Assembly (NCBI GenBank): GCA_045106765.1
Contig: JBGCFD010000095.1
Coordinates: 18,250 to 82,249 of the forward strand
Length of the DNA stretch: 64,000 nucleotides
Direction of reading: 5' to 3'
Source: CAJQQY01 sp045106765
Lineage (GTDB): Bacteria > Bacteroidota > Bacteroidia > Chitinophagales > Saprospiraceae
Within the stretch, counting starts at the first letter, position 1. Each line of letters opens with the position of its first letter. The position numbers were made by a program, and so were the translations under genes. This document shows, piece by piece, positions 25,793 to 35,500 of the stretch. The notes below the pieces were generated by a model. The model worked only from the letters and a program-made list of their open reading frames with translations, ran no database searches and was not told the DNA's origin.

Positions 25793-26413
25793 ATGGAAGA
25801 GTTGAATTCTGAAAAACCTGAAGAAGAAAAAAAGAAGAAAAAGAAAAAGAAAAAAAAGAAAAAAAGTTCTGGTGGATTGGTAGACAATAGCAAAGGAACT
25901 CAAGTCATGTTTAAAACTGCGCTTCGAAATCACATTGACTTGACAAATATTGCGGACAATAAGGCCAATATTATTTTGACTATTAATGCAATTATTATTA
26001 CAATAGCCTTGCCCTTACTTTCAACTTACGCTTCCGAAAATCATCATTTATATGTTCCTGCATTTTTCTTACTAAGTACTAATATGGCCAGTATCGTCTA
26101 CGGTGCATTAGTAACTCGTCCTGGCAGAATGCAGGGAAAAACTGATTTGACTAAAATAAAACAAGGAAGATCTAATCTTTTCTTTTTTGGGAATTTTTAT
26201 AAAATGAGTATTGACGATTATAGAAAAGGAGTAACTGAAATTATATCTGATGAAGAGTTGGTAGACAAAGTTATTATGACTGATTTGTATTATCTAGGAC
26301 AAGCGCTTGGGAAAAAATATGAATTGCTTCGTACATGTTATACTGTTTTTATGATTGGAATGATCTTGACGGTGGTGACTTTTGTGATTGCATTTTTTAC
26401 GGCACATCCATGA
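25793..26413 (+). CDS. Pycsar-type transmembrane effector protein (PycTM/DUF5706-like)
   Basis: The 206 residues match the Pycsar effector family: a hydrophilic lead, then RNHIDLTNIADNKANIILTINAIIITIALPL, whose ADNKAnIiLtiNaiiI pattern is the family hallmark. A second membrane helix follows, then an amphipathic loop (FFFGNFYKMSIDDYRKGV), then a final helix pair (CYTVFMIGMILTVVTFVIAFF). In known Pycsar systems such proteins damage the membrane when a cyclic pyrimidine nucleotide is made by a nucleotidyl cyclase. No cyclase gene is visible here, and the family also has non-defence members, often fused to HD domains. The N-terminus contains 12 consecutive lysines. The upstream neighbour is a GAF protein. 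Confidence 0.8.
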   Translation: MEELNSEKPEEEKKKKKKKKKKKKSSGGLVDNSKGTQVMFKTALRNHIDLTNIADNKANIILTINAIIITIALPLLSTYASENHHLYVPAFFLLSTNMASIVYGALVTRPGRMQGKTDLTKIKQGRSNLFFFGNFYKMSIDDYRKGVTEIISDEELVDKVIMTDLYYLGQALGKKYELLRTCYTVFMIGMILTVVTFVIAFFTAHP

Positions 26414-26417
26414 TGGG

Positions 26418-26465
26418 AATATCGAATATCGAACGTTTCGCTAAGAAATTTCGATATTCGATATT
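26418..26465. terminator. Bidirectional terminator, perfect 15-bp stem
   Basis: Arms AATATCGAATATCGA (26418-26432) and TCGATATTCGATATT (26451-26465) are perfectly complementary, with extra pairing inside (CG..TTTCG). The hairpin lies between the convergent effector gene (ends 26413) and PAP2 gene (ends 26474). AT-rich runs follow on both sides. Confidence 0.65.
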
Positions 26466-26473
26466 TATTATTT

Positions 26474-27274
26474 TCAAAATCTCAGACTGAAATATCCACC
26501 CATCGGATTCACAGATAATTGAACATTTTCATTACGTTTTTTTCTTTTATGTATTTGCGGAATTAAAATTCCAATCACCGCACCAACTGCATATCCCGTG
26601 ATAACATCTGTCGGATAATGTTTTCCAGCACGCACTCTCAAGTATCCCGTAATCGCAGGAATCGTTGCAGCAGCTCCCCAAACAACTGGTTTCCATTTGG
26701 AATCAGGATAATAATCAGCAAAAACTTTAGCCGTAAAAAATGAACTCGCAGATACCACAGAAGCATGTCCTGAAAAAAAAGAATAGCGAGCATTTTTTTC
26801 CATTTTTGTATCAATATCAAAATTGGAATTATATACCAAAGGGCGACTTCGAAGAATTGTTTTCTTTGTGATTGAAGTAATTCCTACAGTTAAAAACAAT
26901 GTTTCGCCATAGATTAGCGCAATACTTTTAGCATCTCTTCTCATGCTCTTGGAAAATACAAAAAGGGAAGGCATTGCCATCATACCATAGAAAAATACAT
27001 CACTTGCTTTTCTTGCTCGTTCGGAAGAATAAGAGGTGGCAATTCTATCAAAACGATTAATTGAATTTTTATCTAACAATTCAATTTCTTCTATTTTAAG
27101 GCTAGGTGTTTTTGTACCTAAATAAAAACCAAGACCAAGACTTGCTGAACCGATCGAATAAATAATGGCATCTTTCTTTTTGGTACATTTATAAGGATTT
27201 TCAATTTGAGCTTGAAGGATAGAAAAAGAAAAGAAGGAAAGGAAAAGGAAATTGATGATTATTTTTATCGCCAT
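26474..27274 (-). CDS. PAP2-family membrane phosphatase
   Basis: The 266-residue exported or membrane protein begins with a hydrophobic leader (MAIKIIINFLFLSFFSFSILQAQ). It carries the three PAP2 phosphatase motifs in order: KKTILRSRP (KxxxxxxRP), FFSGHAS (SGH), and RVRAGKHYPTDV (RxxxxxHxxxD), within a multi-helix core. The family dephosphorylates lipid phosphates, such as undecaprenyl diphosphate or phosphatidic acid, on the periplasmic face. The signal peptide followed by an unusual ~85-residue N-terminal region suggests attachment from the periplasmic side. The substrate is not predictable here. Confidence 0.88.
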   Translation of the reverse strand: MAIKIIINFLFLSFFSFSILQAQIENPYKCTKKKDAIIYSIGSASLGLGFYLGTKTPSLKIEEIELLDKNSINRFDRIATSYSSERARKASDVFFYGMMAMPSLFVFSKSMRRDAKSIALIYGETLFLTVGITSITKKTILRSRPLVYNSNFDIDTKMEKNARYSFFSGHASVVSASSFFTAKVFADYYPDSKWKPVVWGAAATIPAITGYLRVRAGKHYPTDVITGYAVGAVIGILIPQIHKRKKRNENVQLSVNPMGGYFSLRF

Positions 27275-27421
27275 AAGGACTTTTGTTTATTATTAGAAAA
27301 TGTAGTTTTATTTGTTTTTTTAAGGTAGTAGAAATTTTATTAATTATTACGTAATATTTTTCAGAATGGTGGCTTATATTACCTTTTTTTCAAAACACTT
27401 AACGAAAACTCCAAACCTCCA

Positions 27422-28456
27422 ATGAAATATCACATCGTTATTTTTCTTCTTTTGTTCGGGGAAACCACCTTTTCCCAAATCAAACCAAATATTTTTCCAG
27501 AAGATTTACTAGAAAACGAAATTGAGGCACGATGTTATTGTTCGCCCGGTGTATATAATAAATCACGATCTCGAGGAATAGAATTGACTTATGGTTGGAT
27601 GAATGGAGGAACATTCAATGAGCAAGATTTCCCTTTCACAAGTCAATTAAGTAAGTATAACAAGTTAGAAAATCTTGAGTTTAAAATCAAAGTTCCCCTT
27701 GTTTTAAAAGATAATTTCAAACTCCTAGTCGGCTATCAATATTTTTCTGAAACATTCACCTTCCAAAATGTAGGAGCAGATTTCAATCCAGCTTTTCTTG
27801 AACTCAGTAATGAACGGTTGAAAAGTAATTCTCTAAGTGTTATTGTTTCCAAACCAATTGATGACAGTAGATATTTAGCAGTCCGATTCAAATATACTTC
27901 AAGTGGAGATTATAATACCTTATTTTCATTCAATAATAAATATGCTATTTATAAACTTTTAGGATTGTATGCATTCAAGCTACATGATGGTTTGGAATGG
28001 GGAGTTGGATTAGCTGTTTCTAAAAGTTTTCGAAGGAATAATATTTTACCTTTTATTTTATTTAATAAAAACTTCAATAAGCATTGGGGCATAGAGTCCA
28101 TTTTACCAGGGATGATATTTGGTAGATATAATTTCAATCAATCCAATATATTTTTGTTTGGAGCAGAATATAATAGTGAAAGTTATCGCATTGATATTAA
28201 TGAAGATTCCAATTTACCACTCATGGATTATGCATACAATCACTCTGAGGTAATCGTTTCAGGTAGACTTGAACATCGTTTTACCTCTTGGATCTGGGGA
28301 AGTATCAAGGCAGGTTATCAATTTAATTTTAGTAGTGAGTTTGAAGCAAAAAATAGTATCACCAATGAATTCAATACCAACCCAACAGGTTCTCCTTTTT
28401 TTAATATTAGTATTTTTATTTCACCTCCAAAAAAAGATGTAGAGCACACTCATTAA
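27422..28456 (+). CDS. Outer-membrane beta-barrel protein, function unknown
   Basis: A signal peptide (MKYHIVIFLLLFGETTFSQ) precedes 325 residues of alternating strands with aromatic girdle residues (FKLLVGYQYFSETFTF, WGVGLAVSKSFRRN, WIWGSIKAGYQFNFSS). The last strand, FFNISIFIS, is followed by a short polar tail. Two cysteines (RCYCS) occur near the mature N-terminus. No family name is certain. The metallophosphoesterase-Omp85 gene starts 64 nt downstream, so the two may share a transcript. Confidence 0.65.
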   Translation: MKYHIVIFLLLFGETTFSQIKPNIFPEDLLENEIEARCYCSPGVYNKSRSRGIELTYGWMNGGTFNEQDFPFTSQLSKYNKLENLEFKIKVPLVLKDNFKLLVGYQYFSETFTFQNVGADFNPAFLELSNERLKSNSLSVIVSKPIDDSRYLAVRFKYTSSGDYNTLFSFNNKYAIYKLLGLYAFKLHDGLEWGVGLAVSKSFRRNNILPFILFNKNFNKHWGIESILPGMIFGRYNFNQSNIFLFGAEYNSESYRIDINEDSNLPLMDYAYNHSEVIVSGRLEHRFTSWIWGSIKAGYQFNFSSEFEAKNSITNEFNTNPTGSPFFNISIFISPPKKDVEHTH

Positions 28457-28520
28457 AAATAATATGCAATACAACTCTCAGAATAGTATTACTAAAATTA
28501 ATCCGGAAAAAACCAAGATC

Positions 28521-31500
28521 ATGATTTTAACTAAACACATTTTATTTTCACTTCTTTTTCTTTTTTGCAATTTGCTATCTTTTGGACAAAATAAAAATTA
28601 CAAACATCAAGTACTTTTAGTTGGAAATATTTGTGATGCAGTAGACGACAATAATTTCTATCAACATTTAGAAACCGTTATAAAAAATAATCGTCGGCCA
28701 TTTTCATTAATCTTAAATGGAGACTTGACGGATGCAAAGTTTGAATCTAAAAAATGGAACGCGCAAATGGAGCGAATACATTTTTTGATAAAAACCGTTG
28801 AAACAAATCCTAAGGGGAAAATAATTTTAATCGCAGGTGATCGGGATTGGAACAAAAGTCGAAAGGGAGGACAAAAGCAATTTGGGAAATTAGAAAAAAA
28901 AATAAAGTCATTTATAAAAGACAATAATTTTAAGCGCACGGAATGGACCAACAAAAAAGGTTGCCCTGGCCCAGATACTTACGAATTAGATGAATCGCTA
29001 CTTTTGATTGTCGCTAATTCACAATGGTGGAATCATCCATTTGACAAACCCCGAGCAGAAGATGGACTTTGCACCGTCATCACGGGAGAAGATTTTGCAG
29101 AAGAATTAGAAAGTGAAGTCAAAGAAAATCAAGATAAAAACATCATCATCGCAGGGCATCATCCCTTCGAATCTTTTGGAAATTATGGGGGGCATTTTTC
29201 ATTTACCGATCATCTAAAACCCTTTCCAATTATAGGAAGTTTTAAAACAGCTTATCATCGAAACATTGGAACACCAGAAGATATTTCCAATGAACATTTG
29301 CACGAGTATCGAGAAGAGTTTCACAATCTTTTCTTTTTCCATAAAAATTTAATCTATGTTTCAGGGCATGAAAAAAACCAGCAAATTATTCAAGATGGAG
29401 AAAATTATTTGATTAATTCTGGCGCTCCTTCCAAAGGGAAATATGCAGGTCAACATGAAAATGGGATCGTCAGTTCTAAAAAAGCAGGAATCATAGTTTT
29501 AAATTATTTTGATTCTGGAAAAATTGAATCCAGTTTTTGGGAGAAAAAAAAGGAAGGGTTAATGCCTCAAGAAACTTATTTATTGTTTGAATCATCTTGC
29601 ATTGAAGGAAGTAGCGCTGATAAAAAAACACCCATCAATTTTTCCTACACTCCTTGCCTATCCAAAGAAAAAGCAGCTAAAAAAATGCAACGCAATTATG
29701 TCGATACTTTAGCAATTGCTGGACCAGAATACAAGAGTGGAGCATGGAAAAAAATCTGGCTAGGAAAACATTATCGAACTACTTGGACACAACCAGTCAA
29801 AGTTCCTACTTTAGATTTGGACACAACTTATGGTGGTCTGACTATTTATAAAAAAGGTGGCGGTCGACAAACAACTTCTCTAAAATTCAAAGCAGATGAT
29901 GGAACTCAATTCACTTTTCGTTCCGTCAACAAAGATCCTTCGAAGGCTTTCAATTATAAACTACGTCCAACTTTTATTACGCCACTTATGCGAGATCAAA
30001 CTTCCACGCAAAGCCCATACGGAGCGATGACAGTAGCAGCACTTTTGGATGAAATTGATATTCTACATGCCACTCCGACCTTGTACATTTTGCCTGATGA
30101 TCCAAAATTAGGTGTCTTCCAAAAAAGATATGGAAACCTTCTTGGAATGCTCGAAGACAATCCAAGCAAACCAAATGACGCAGGCGAAATCTTTGGTGGA
30201 GCTGATAAAATTTATCAAAGTAATAAACTCTACAAAAAATTATACGAGACTCGAAAAAATCGAATTGATGAAAAAGAATTTATCAAAGCTCGAGTTTTTG
30301 ACATGTTGATTGGTGATTGGAGCAAGCATGAAGACAATTGGAAATGGGCAAGATTTGATCAAGAAGATGGTCTATTATTTCGACCGATTCCACGAGATCG
30401 AGATCATACCTTTTCTTTGCAAGATGGAATAATTCCATGGTTAGCGAATCGAAGTTGGGCAGTCAAAAACATTGAAACCTTTAGTTATGATTTAAAGAAA
30501 AAAGAGTTGCGAAGTTTGATGTATCAAGCAATACATATGGATCGTTTTTTATCCACAACTGGAACTAAAGAAGATTGGTTGGCAGCAGCGAAGAGTATTC
30601 AAGAAAATATTTCTGATGAAGAAATCGATCAAGCAGTTTTGAAAATGCCACTCGAAATCCAAACTACTTCTGGAAGTACGATTGCCAAAAAATTAAAATC
30701 TCGTATCAAACATTTGGATAAATATGCAGGTTGGTATTACGATTATTTGGCGAAATATGTAGATGTGATCGGTTCCAACAAAGCAGAGTATTTTGAAATT
30801 ACTCGAATGGACAATGGAAATGTCAATCTTAAAATTTTTAATAAAAAGAAAAAAGCCAAAGGGAAAAATCTTTATTACGAAAGAACCTTTTATCCAAAAG
30901 AAACCAAAGAATTAAGAATTTATGGATTAGCAGGAAATGATATTTTTGATATTAAAGGAAATGGAAAATCAAAAATATTAATTCGAATTTTAGGGAATTC
31001 TGGAGATGACCTTTTCAAAGATAAAGCCCAATCATCTAAGACCAAAACACTTCTTTACGACAAAGGAAAAGGAACAGAATTCAAAACTGGAAAAGGTAGC
31101 AAAGTCGTCAAACATTGGAATAAAAAAATCTACGACTATGATCGAATGGCATTTGACTATAATTGGAATACACCGATTCTAGGAATGTCTTACAATAATT
31201 TTAATGGGCTAAGTTTAAAATTGGGGACTACTTTTGTTCGTCAAAAATTTGGAAAAAAAGATTACGGAAGTACTCATTCGATTTATGCAAGTGCCTCCAC
31301 TAAAAAGAATTTTGCAATCAATTATTCAGGTCGTTTTCACCATGTTTTAAAAAACTGGGACATCCCATTTGAAGTAGATTTTGCAAGACCAGAATTCAGA
31401 AATAATTTCTTCGGTGTTGGAAATAACACTACCAATTTAGAGGTAAAACAAGATGCTGACTTCTACCGTTTTTCTCGAAATAAATTTTCTATAGAAACAG

Positions 31501-32213
31501 GGATTGGAAAACAATTTTGGAAAAAGAGTAGTCTCGATTTTTTAATAGGATATGAAACCAGTAATTTTGATGATCCTGGAAACTCAATTTTAGGTGTTGA
31601 TTCTAGCTTATTCGGAGCAAATATAAACCTTGGAGAAATTCCTGTCAAAGCAAAAGCAGTAATCGATTTCAGAGACCAAAAAGGTTTTCCATACAATGGA
31701 ATTCTATGGTTACTCGATTATCGTTTTGGGACAATTGTAGATGGCGTTCCCGAAACTGCTACTTATGGAATTGCACAAAGTTCTATCGAATATTATATAT
31801 CTTCCAAACATCAAAATCCAGTCACACTTGGAGTTCGATTTGGTGGAGCGGTGACGCATGGCGATGTTCCTTTTTATCATTTGCCGAATATTGGTGGAGC
31901 TTTTGGGTTGAGAGGATTTATTGGTGAGCGATTTACAGGTGAATCAAGTTTGTACATTAATTCAGAAATTCGATGGCAATTATTTCATCGATATACTTCT
32001 TTTGTTCCGATCAAGTTTGGGTTAAAAGCGTTTTACGATACAGGTAGAGTTTACTCTAATTTTGATGATGTCAATAGTTCGAAATGGCATGCAGGATATG
32101 GTGTAGGAATATTTATTATTCCATTGAATGAAGCGGTAAGTATTTCGTTGCAAGTTGGATTTTCAGAGGAAGAATCTTTTTACCCTGTGATTAGTTTTGG
32201 AAGAGCGTTGTAA
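28521..32213 (+). CDS. Metallophosphoesterase-like / kinase-like / Omp85 barrel protein, first paralogue
   Basis: I choose the ATG at 28521, which starts a signal peptide (MILTKHILFSLLFLFCNLLSFGQ); a start at 28464 adds 19 unconserved residues. The 1230-residue protein has three parts. Residues ~30-370 form a calcineurin-like phosphoesterase fold with decayed motifs: GNICD for GDxx, AGDRDW for GNHDW, SGHEKN for GHEHN. Residues ~420-740 resemble an atypical kinase, with GGGRQTTSLKFK, RSVNKD, GDWSKHEDNW (D599) and IPRDRDHTF (D626/D628). Residues ~870-1230 form an Omp85/BamA-type barrel with the loop-6 LRGF motif. Enzyme activity of the first part is doubtful. The paralogue at 32575 keeps the full motifs. 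Confidence 0.8.
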   Translation: MILTKHILFSLLFLFCNLLSFGQNKNYKHQVLLVGNICDAVDDNNFYQHLETVIKNNRRPFSLILNGDLTDAKFESKKWNAQMERIHFLIKTVETNPKGKIILIAGDRDWNKSRKGGQKQFGKLEKKIKSFIKDNNFKRTEWTNKKGCPGPDTYELDESLLLIVANSQWWNHPFDKPRAEDGLCTVITGEDFAEELESEVKENQDKNIIIAGHHPFESFGNYGGHFSFTDHLKPFPIIGSFKTAYHRNIGTPEDISNEHLHEYREEFHNLFFFHKNLIYVSGHEKNQQIIQDGENYLINSGAPSKGKYAGQHENGIVSSKKAGIIVLNYFDSGKIESSFWEKKKEGLMPQETYLLFESSCIEGSSADKKTPINFSYTPCLSKEKAAKKMQRNYVDTLAIAGPEYKSGAWKKIWLGKHYRTTWTQPVKVPTLDLDTTYGGLTIYKKGGGRQTTSLKFKADDGTQFTFRSVNKDPSKAFNYKLRPTFITPLMRDQTSTQSPYGAMTVAALLDEIDILHATPTLYILPDDPKLGVFQKRYGNLLGMLEDNPSKPNDAGEIFGGADKIYQSNKLYKKLYETRKNRIDEKEFIKARVFDMLIGDWSKHEDNWKWARFDQEDGLLFRPIPRDRDHTFSLQDGIIPWLANRSWAVKNIETFSYDLKKKELRSLMYQAIHMDRFLSTTGTKEDWLAAAKSIQENISDEEIDQAVLKMPLEIQTTSGSTIAKKLKSRIKHLDKYAGWYYDYLAKYVDVIGSNKAEYFEITRMDNGNVNLKIFNKKKKAKGKNLYYERTFYPKETKELRIYGLAGNDIFDIKGNGKSKILIRILGNSGDDLFKDKAQSSKTKTLLYDKGKGTEFKTGKGSKVVKHWNKKIYDYDRMAFDYNWNTPILGMSYNNFNGLSLKLGTTFVRQKFGKKDYGSTHSIYASASTKKNFAINYSGRFHHVLKNWDIPFEVDFARPEFRNNFFGVGNNTTNLEVKQDADFYRFSRNKFSIETGIGKQFWKKSSLDFLIGYETSNFDDPGNSILGVDSSLFGANINLGEIPVKAKAVIDFRDQKGFPYNGILWLLDYRFGTIVDGVPETATYGIAQSSIEYYISSKHQNPVTLGVRFGGAVTHGDVPFYHLPNIGGAFGLRGFIGERFTGESSLYINSEIRWQLFHRYTSFVPIKFGLKAFYDTGRVYSNFDDVNSSKWHAGYGVGIFIIPLNEAVSISLQVGFSEEESFYPVISFGRAL

Positions 32214-32574
32214 TTTTTTTCACCCATAGATAACATAGTCCGTTCTGGTAAACCTAAGTTTTCTATCTGCCTATCTGGTGAAAAAAAACTAAATTAAAAA
32301 AACCTCGCAGCAAGCTGACGAGGAATTATTAAATGGGTTTCATGGAAGTTATTTCAAAAGTAAAATGGAAACAAGCTTCCTAATATTATTTCGCCACATA
32401 GGCACATAGATAACATAGCAATTCATCTATATTTTCTATGTGCCTATGTGGTAATAAAAATTCTGTGATAGTTTTTACTTCTGAATATGTCTATATGAAA
32501 TCAATTGTTAATCTGCACCCGACGCAAACATCGGGGAATTCTTTAGATTAAAAAAATAGAAATCTTAAATCAAT
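32214..32574. repeat. Intergenic region with three palindromic repeats
   Basis: No gene is visible in these 361 bases. Hairpin one (32221-32280) and hairpin three (32394-32451; perfect 16-bp arms CCACATAGGCACATAG and its complement) are two copies of the same repeat, sharing ATAGATAACATAG on the left and TTTTCTATnTGCCTATnTGG on the right. Hairpin two (32303-32323) has a CCTCG/CGAGG stem. These look like dispersed, non-coding Bacteroidota intergenic repeats; any of them may also stop transcription from the upstream gene. Confidence 0.65.
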
Positions 32575-35500
32575 ATGAAAAAATCAATACAAACTTTTAT
32601 CCTACTCCTTTTAATTTCCCTGTTGCCTTCTTGTGCCAATTTCAGAGTGCAATACGATAGTAAGAATGCAGATTGGAAAACTAAAAAAGTAGAAAACTCT
32701 TCAGGAAAATTAGAACACACCTTATTCCTAATTGGCGATGCAGGAAATTCTATTGATGGAAATACTCCTTCTCCTGCTCTAGCACTTTTACAAAAAAAAT
32801 TAGCGGAAGCAAATAAAAATAGCCATGTGGTCTTTTTGGGAGACAATATTTATCCTTACGGAATGCCTCCAAAAAGTGACGATAAAGATCGTATAAAAGC
32901 AGAAGCTCGATTAGATGCACAGCTTAATATTTTAAAAGATTTTAAAGGTGATCCAATTTTTCTTCCAGGTAATCATGATTGGATTCGGCATGGTTTAAAA
33001 GGAATTAAACGGCAAGAAAAATATATTGAAAAACATCTCAACGCTGGAATCGAAGAGGAAGATGATTGGAAAAATTACTTTCTTCCGGACAATGGTTGTG
33101 GTGGACCAGAGATTGTAGAAGTCAATAAAAATTTAGCTTATGTTATTGTCGATTCCAATTGGTACTTACGAGACTGGGACAAAGACGCTGCCATCAATGA
33201 TGGATGTGATGCTAAAAATAGAAGAGTTTTTGATTTCCTTTTTGAAGAATCTTTAAGGAAAAATCGAAACAAAAATGTGGTCGTCTTAATGCATCATCCA
33301 TTAAATTCCTACGGACCACATGGCGGGAAGTATGCAGCCAAAATGCATTTATTTCCATTGACCGAAATAAATAAAAATTTATATATCCCTTTGCCAGGAT
33401 TAGGAACATTAGCTGCAATAGGGAGAGGAACTATCGGAAGTCGTCAAGACTTAGCTCACCCTGGCTATCGTGCCATGAAAAAATCTATGCTATTAGGTGC
33501 TGGTAAAAATGGTCGTTTTATTTTTGCCGCAGGTCACGAGCATAATTTGCAATATATAGAAACAGATCGAAATCAATTTATCGTAAGTGGTGCTGGCTCA
33601 AAGAAGAATCCAGCTAAGTTAGGAAAGGGTGCTCAGTTTGTTTATGGTGGTCAAGGTTTTTCTAAGTTAGAATTTTATGAAGATGGAACTACTTGGTTAG
33701 AATTTTGGAGATCAATCGAAGGAAATGAGAATGGAGAATTGGTTTATAGAAAAAAGATTAGAGGTAAATTAGAAATCTATAATCGAGAACAAATAACAGA
33801 ATTTCCAGAATTTGATCAAAAAAAGGATTCCGTAAATACGTTGTTATTAACTCGAAAAGTAAAAAAAGGAACTAAGTTTAGAAATGCCTTTTTGGGAAAA
33901 CATCATCGAGAAACTTATGTGACTAAATTTAATTTCAAAACATTAGACCTTTCCACTTATGCTGGTGGGTTGTCCCCCATCAAGCGTGGCGGTGGTGGTC
34001 AAACTAATTCTGTCAGATTGCAGGATAGTCTTGGTCGGCACTACACTATGAGAGACATGACTAAAGATGCTTCTCGATTAATCCCCTACCCTTTTAATCA
34101 AATGGATTTGGCTGGTTCGATTGTAGAAGACACTTATTTGGCGACCTACCCATTTGCCCCTTTAGTCATTCCAACTATGGCTGATGCAGCGAAAGTCTAT
34201 CACACCAATCCTCAATTATTTTATATTCCAAAGCAACCAACTTTGGGAGAGTATAATGATGTTTATGGAGGAGCAGTTTATCTATTTGAAGAGCGGCCGG
34301 TGACCGCTTGGAAGGACAATCCTAGTTTTGGAAATCCGATTAAAATTTTAAACACCGATAAGCTCGTTTCCAAAATCACTAAAAATAATCATCACAAGGT
34401 CGATCAAGAATGGGCACTTCGTAGTCGGATGTTTGATATTATGATTGGAGATTTTGATCGGCATGATGATCAATGGCGCTGGGCACTTATTTCTGAAAAT
34501 GGGAAGGACAAAGTGTATCGTCCAATCCCAAGAGATAGAGATCAGCCATTTGCAAAATATGATGGATTCCTAACCATCATCGCTAATAATTTTGTTCCAT
34601 TTCTTCGATTATTAAAACCTTATAAAGCTAATGTTGGAAATATAAAATGGACCACTTACAATGGTCGTATTTTCGATAAATCATTTATTGGAGAAATGGA
34701 TTGGGAAGACTGGGAACGGGAAACCAAATACATTCAAGATAATGTAACCGACGAAGTGATTGATGAAGCATTTAAAAATATGCCCATCGAAGCGCAAAGA
34801 TTAGCAGGAGATAAAATAAAAGAAATCGTCAAACAACGTCGGGACAACATGATGGAAATTGCTAAAAAATATTATAATTTTTTAGCGAAAGAAGTTGACA
34901 TTTATGGAACAGACAAAAAAGAATTATTCGAAATTACTCGAATGGAAAATGGTGACGTCGATGTTAAGGTGTATGATTCCAATAAAAAAGGTGATAAACA
35001 AAAACTGGTTTACCATCGTCTATTTTTAAAAACTCAAACCAAGGAATTAAATATTTATGGATTAGGTGACGATGATATCTTCAACATAACTGGAGAAGGA
35101 AGTACAGGTATTTTTATTCGAACCATTGGATGTTTAGGAAAAGATACTTTTAATGATAGTTCTAAAGTTGGTGGCATTGGTAAAAAAACTTGGGTACACG
35201 ATACACCAACAGGCAACACTTTAAACTTAGGAACAGAGGCAAAAGATAAAACTTCCAACCATCGAGATGACAATATTTATGATCGAGAAAATATCCATTA
35301 TGAATATGACTTTTTGATGCCATTACCAATTATTGGAAGTAATCCTGATGATGGATTTCTCTTTGGCGCATTTGCCAATTGGGTAAGATATGATTATAAA
35401 AAATTCCCTTATTCTCAATTACACCATCTTTCCATAACAGCGGCAGCTAGTAAAGTTTCCTTAGATGTAATTTATCAAGCGGAATTTATTCGGACAGTTG

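Noticed and set aside
23340..26413. A complete Pycsar system
   Set aside because: No nucleotidyl cyclase motif is present in the GAF protein or elsewhere in the window, so only the effector resembles that system.
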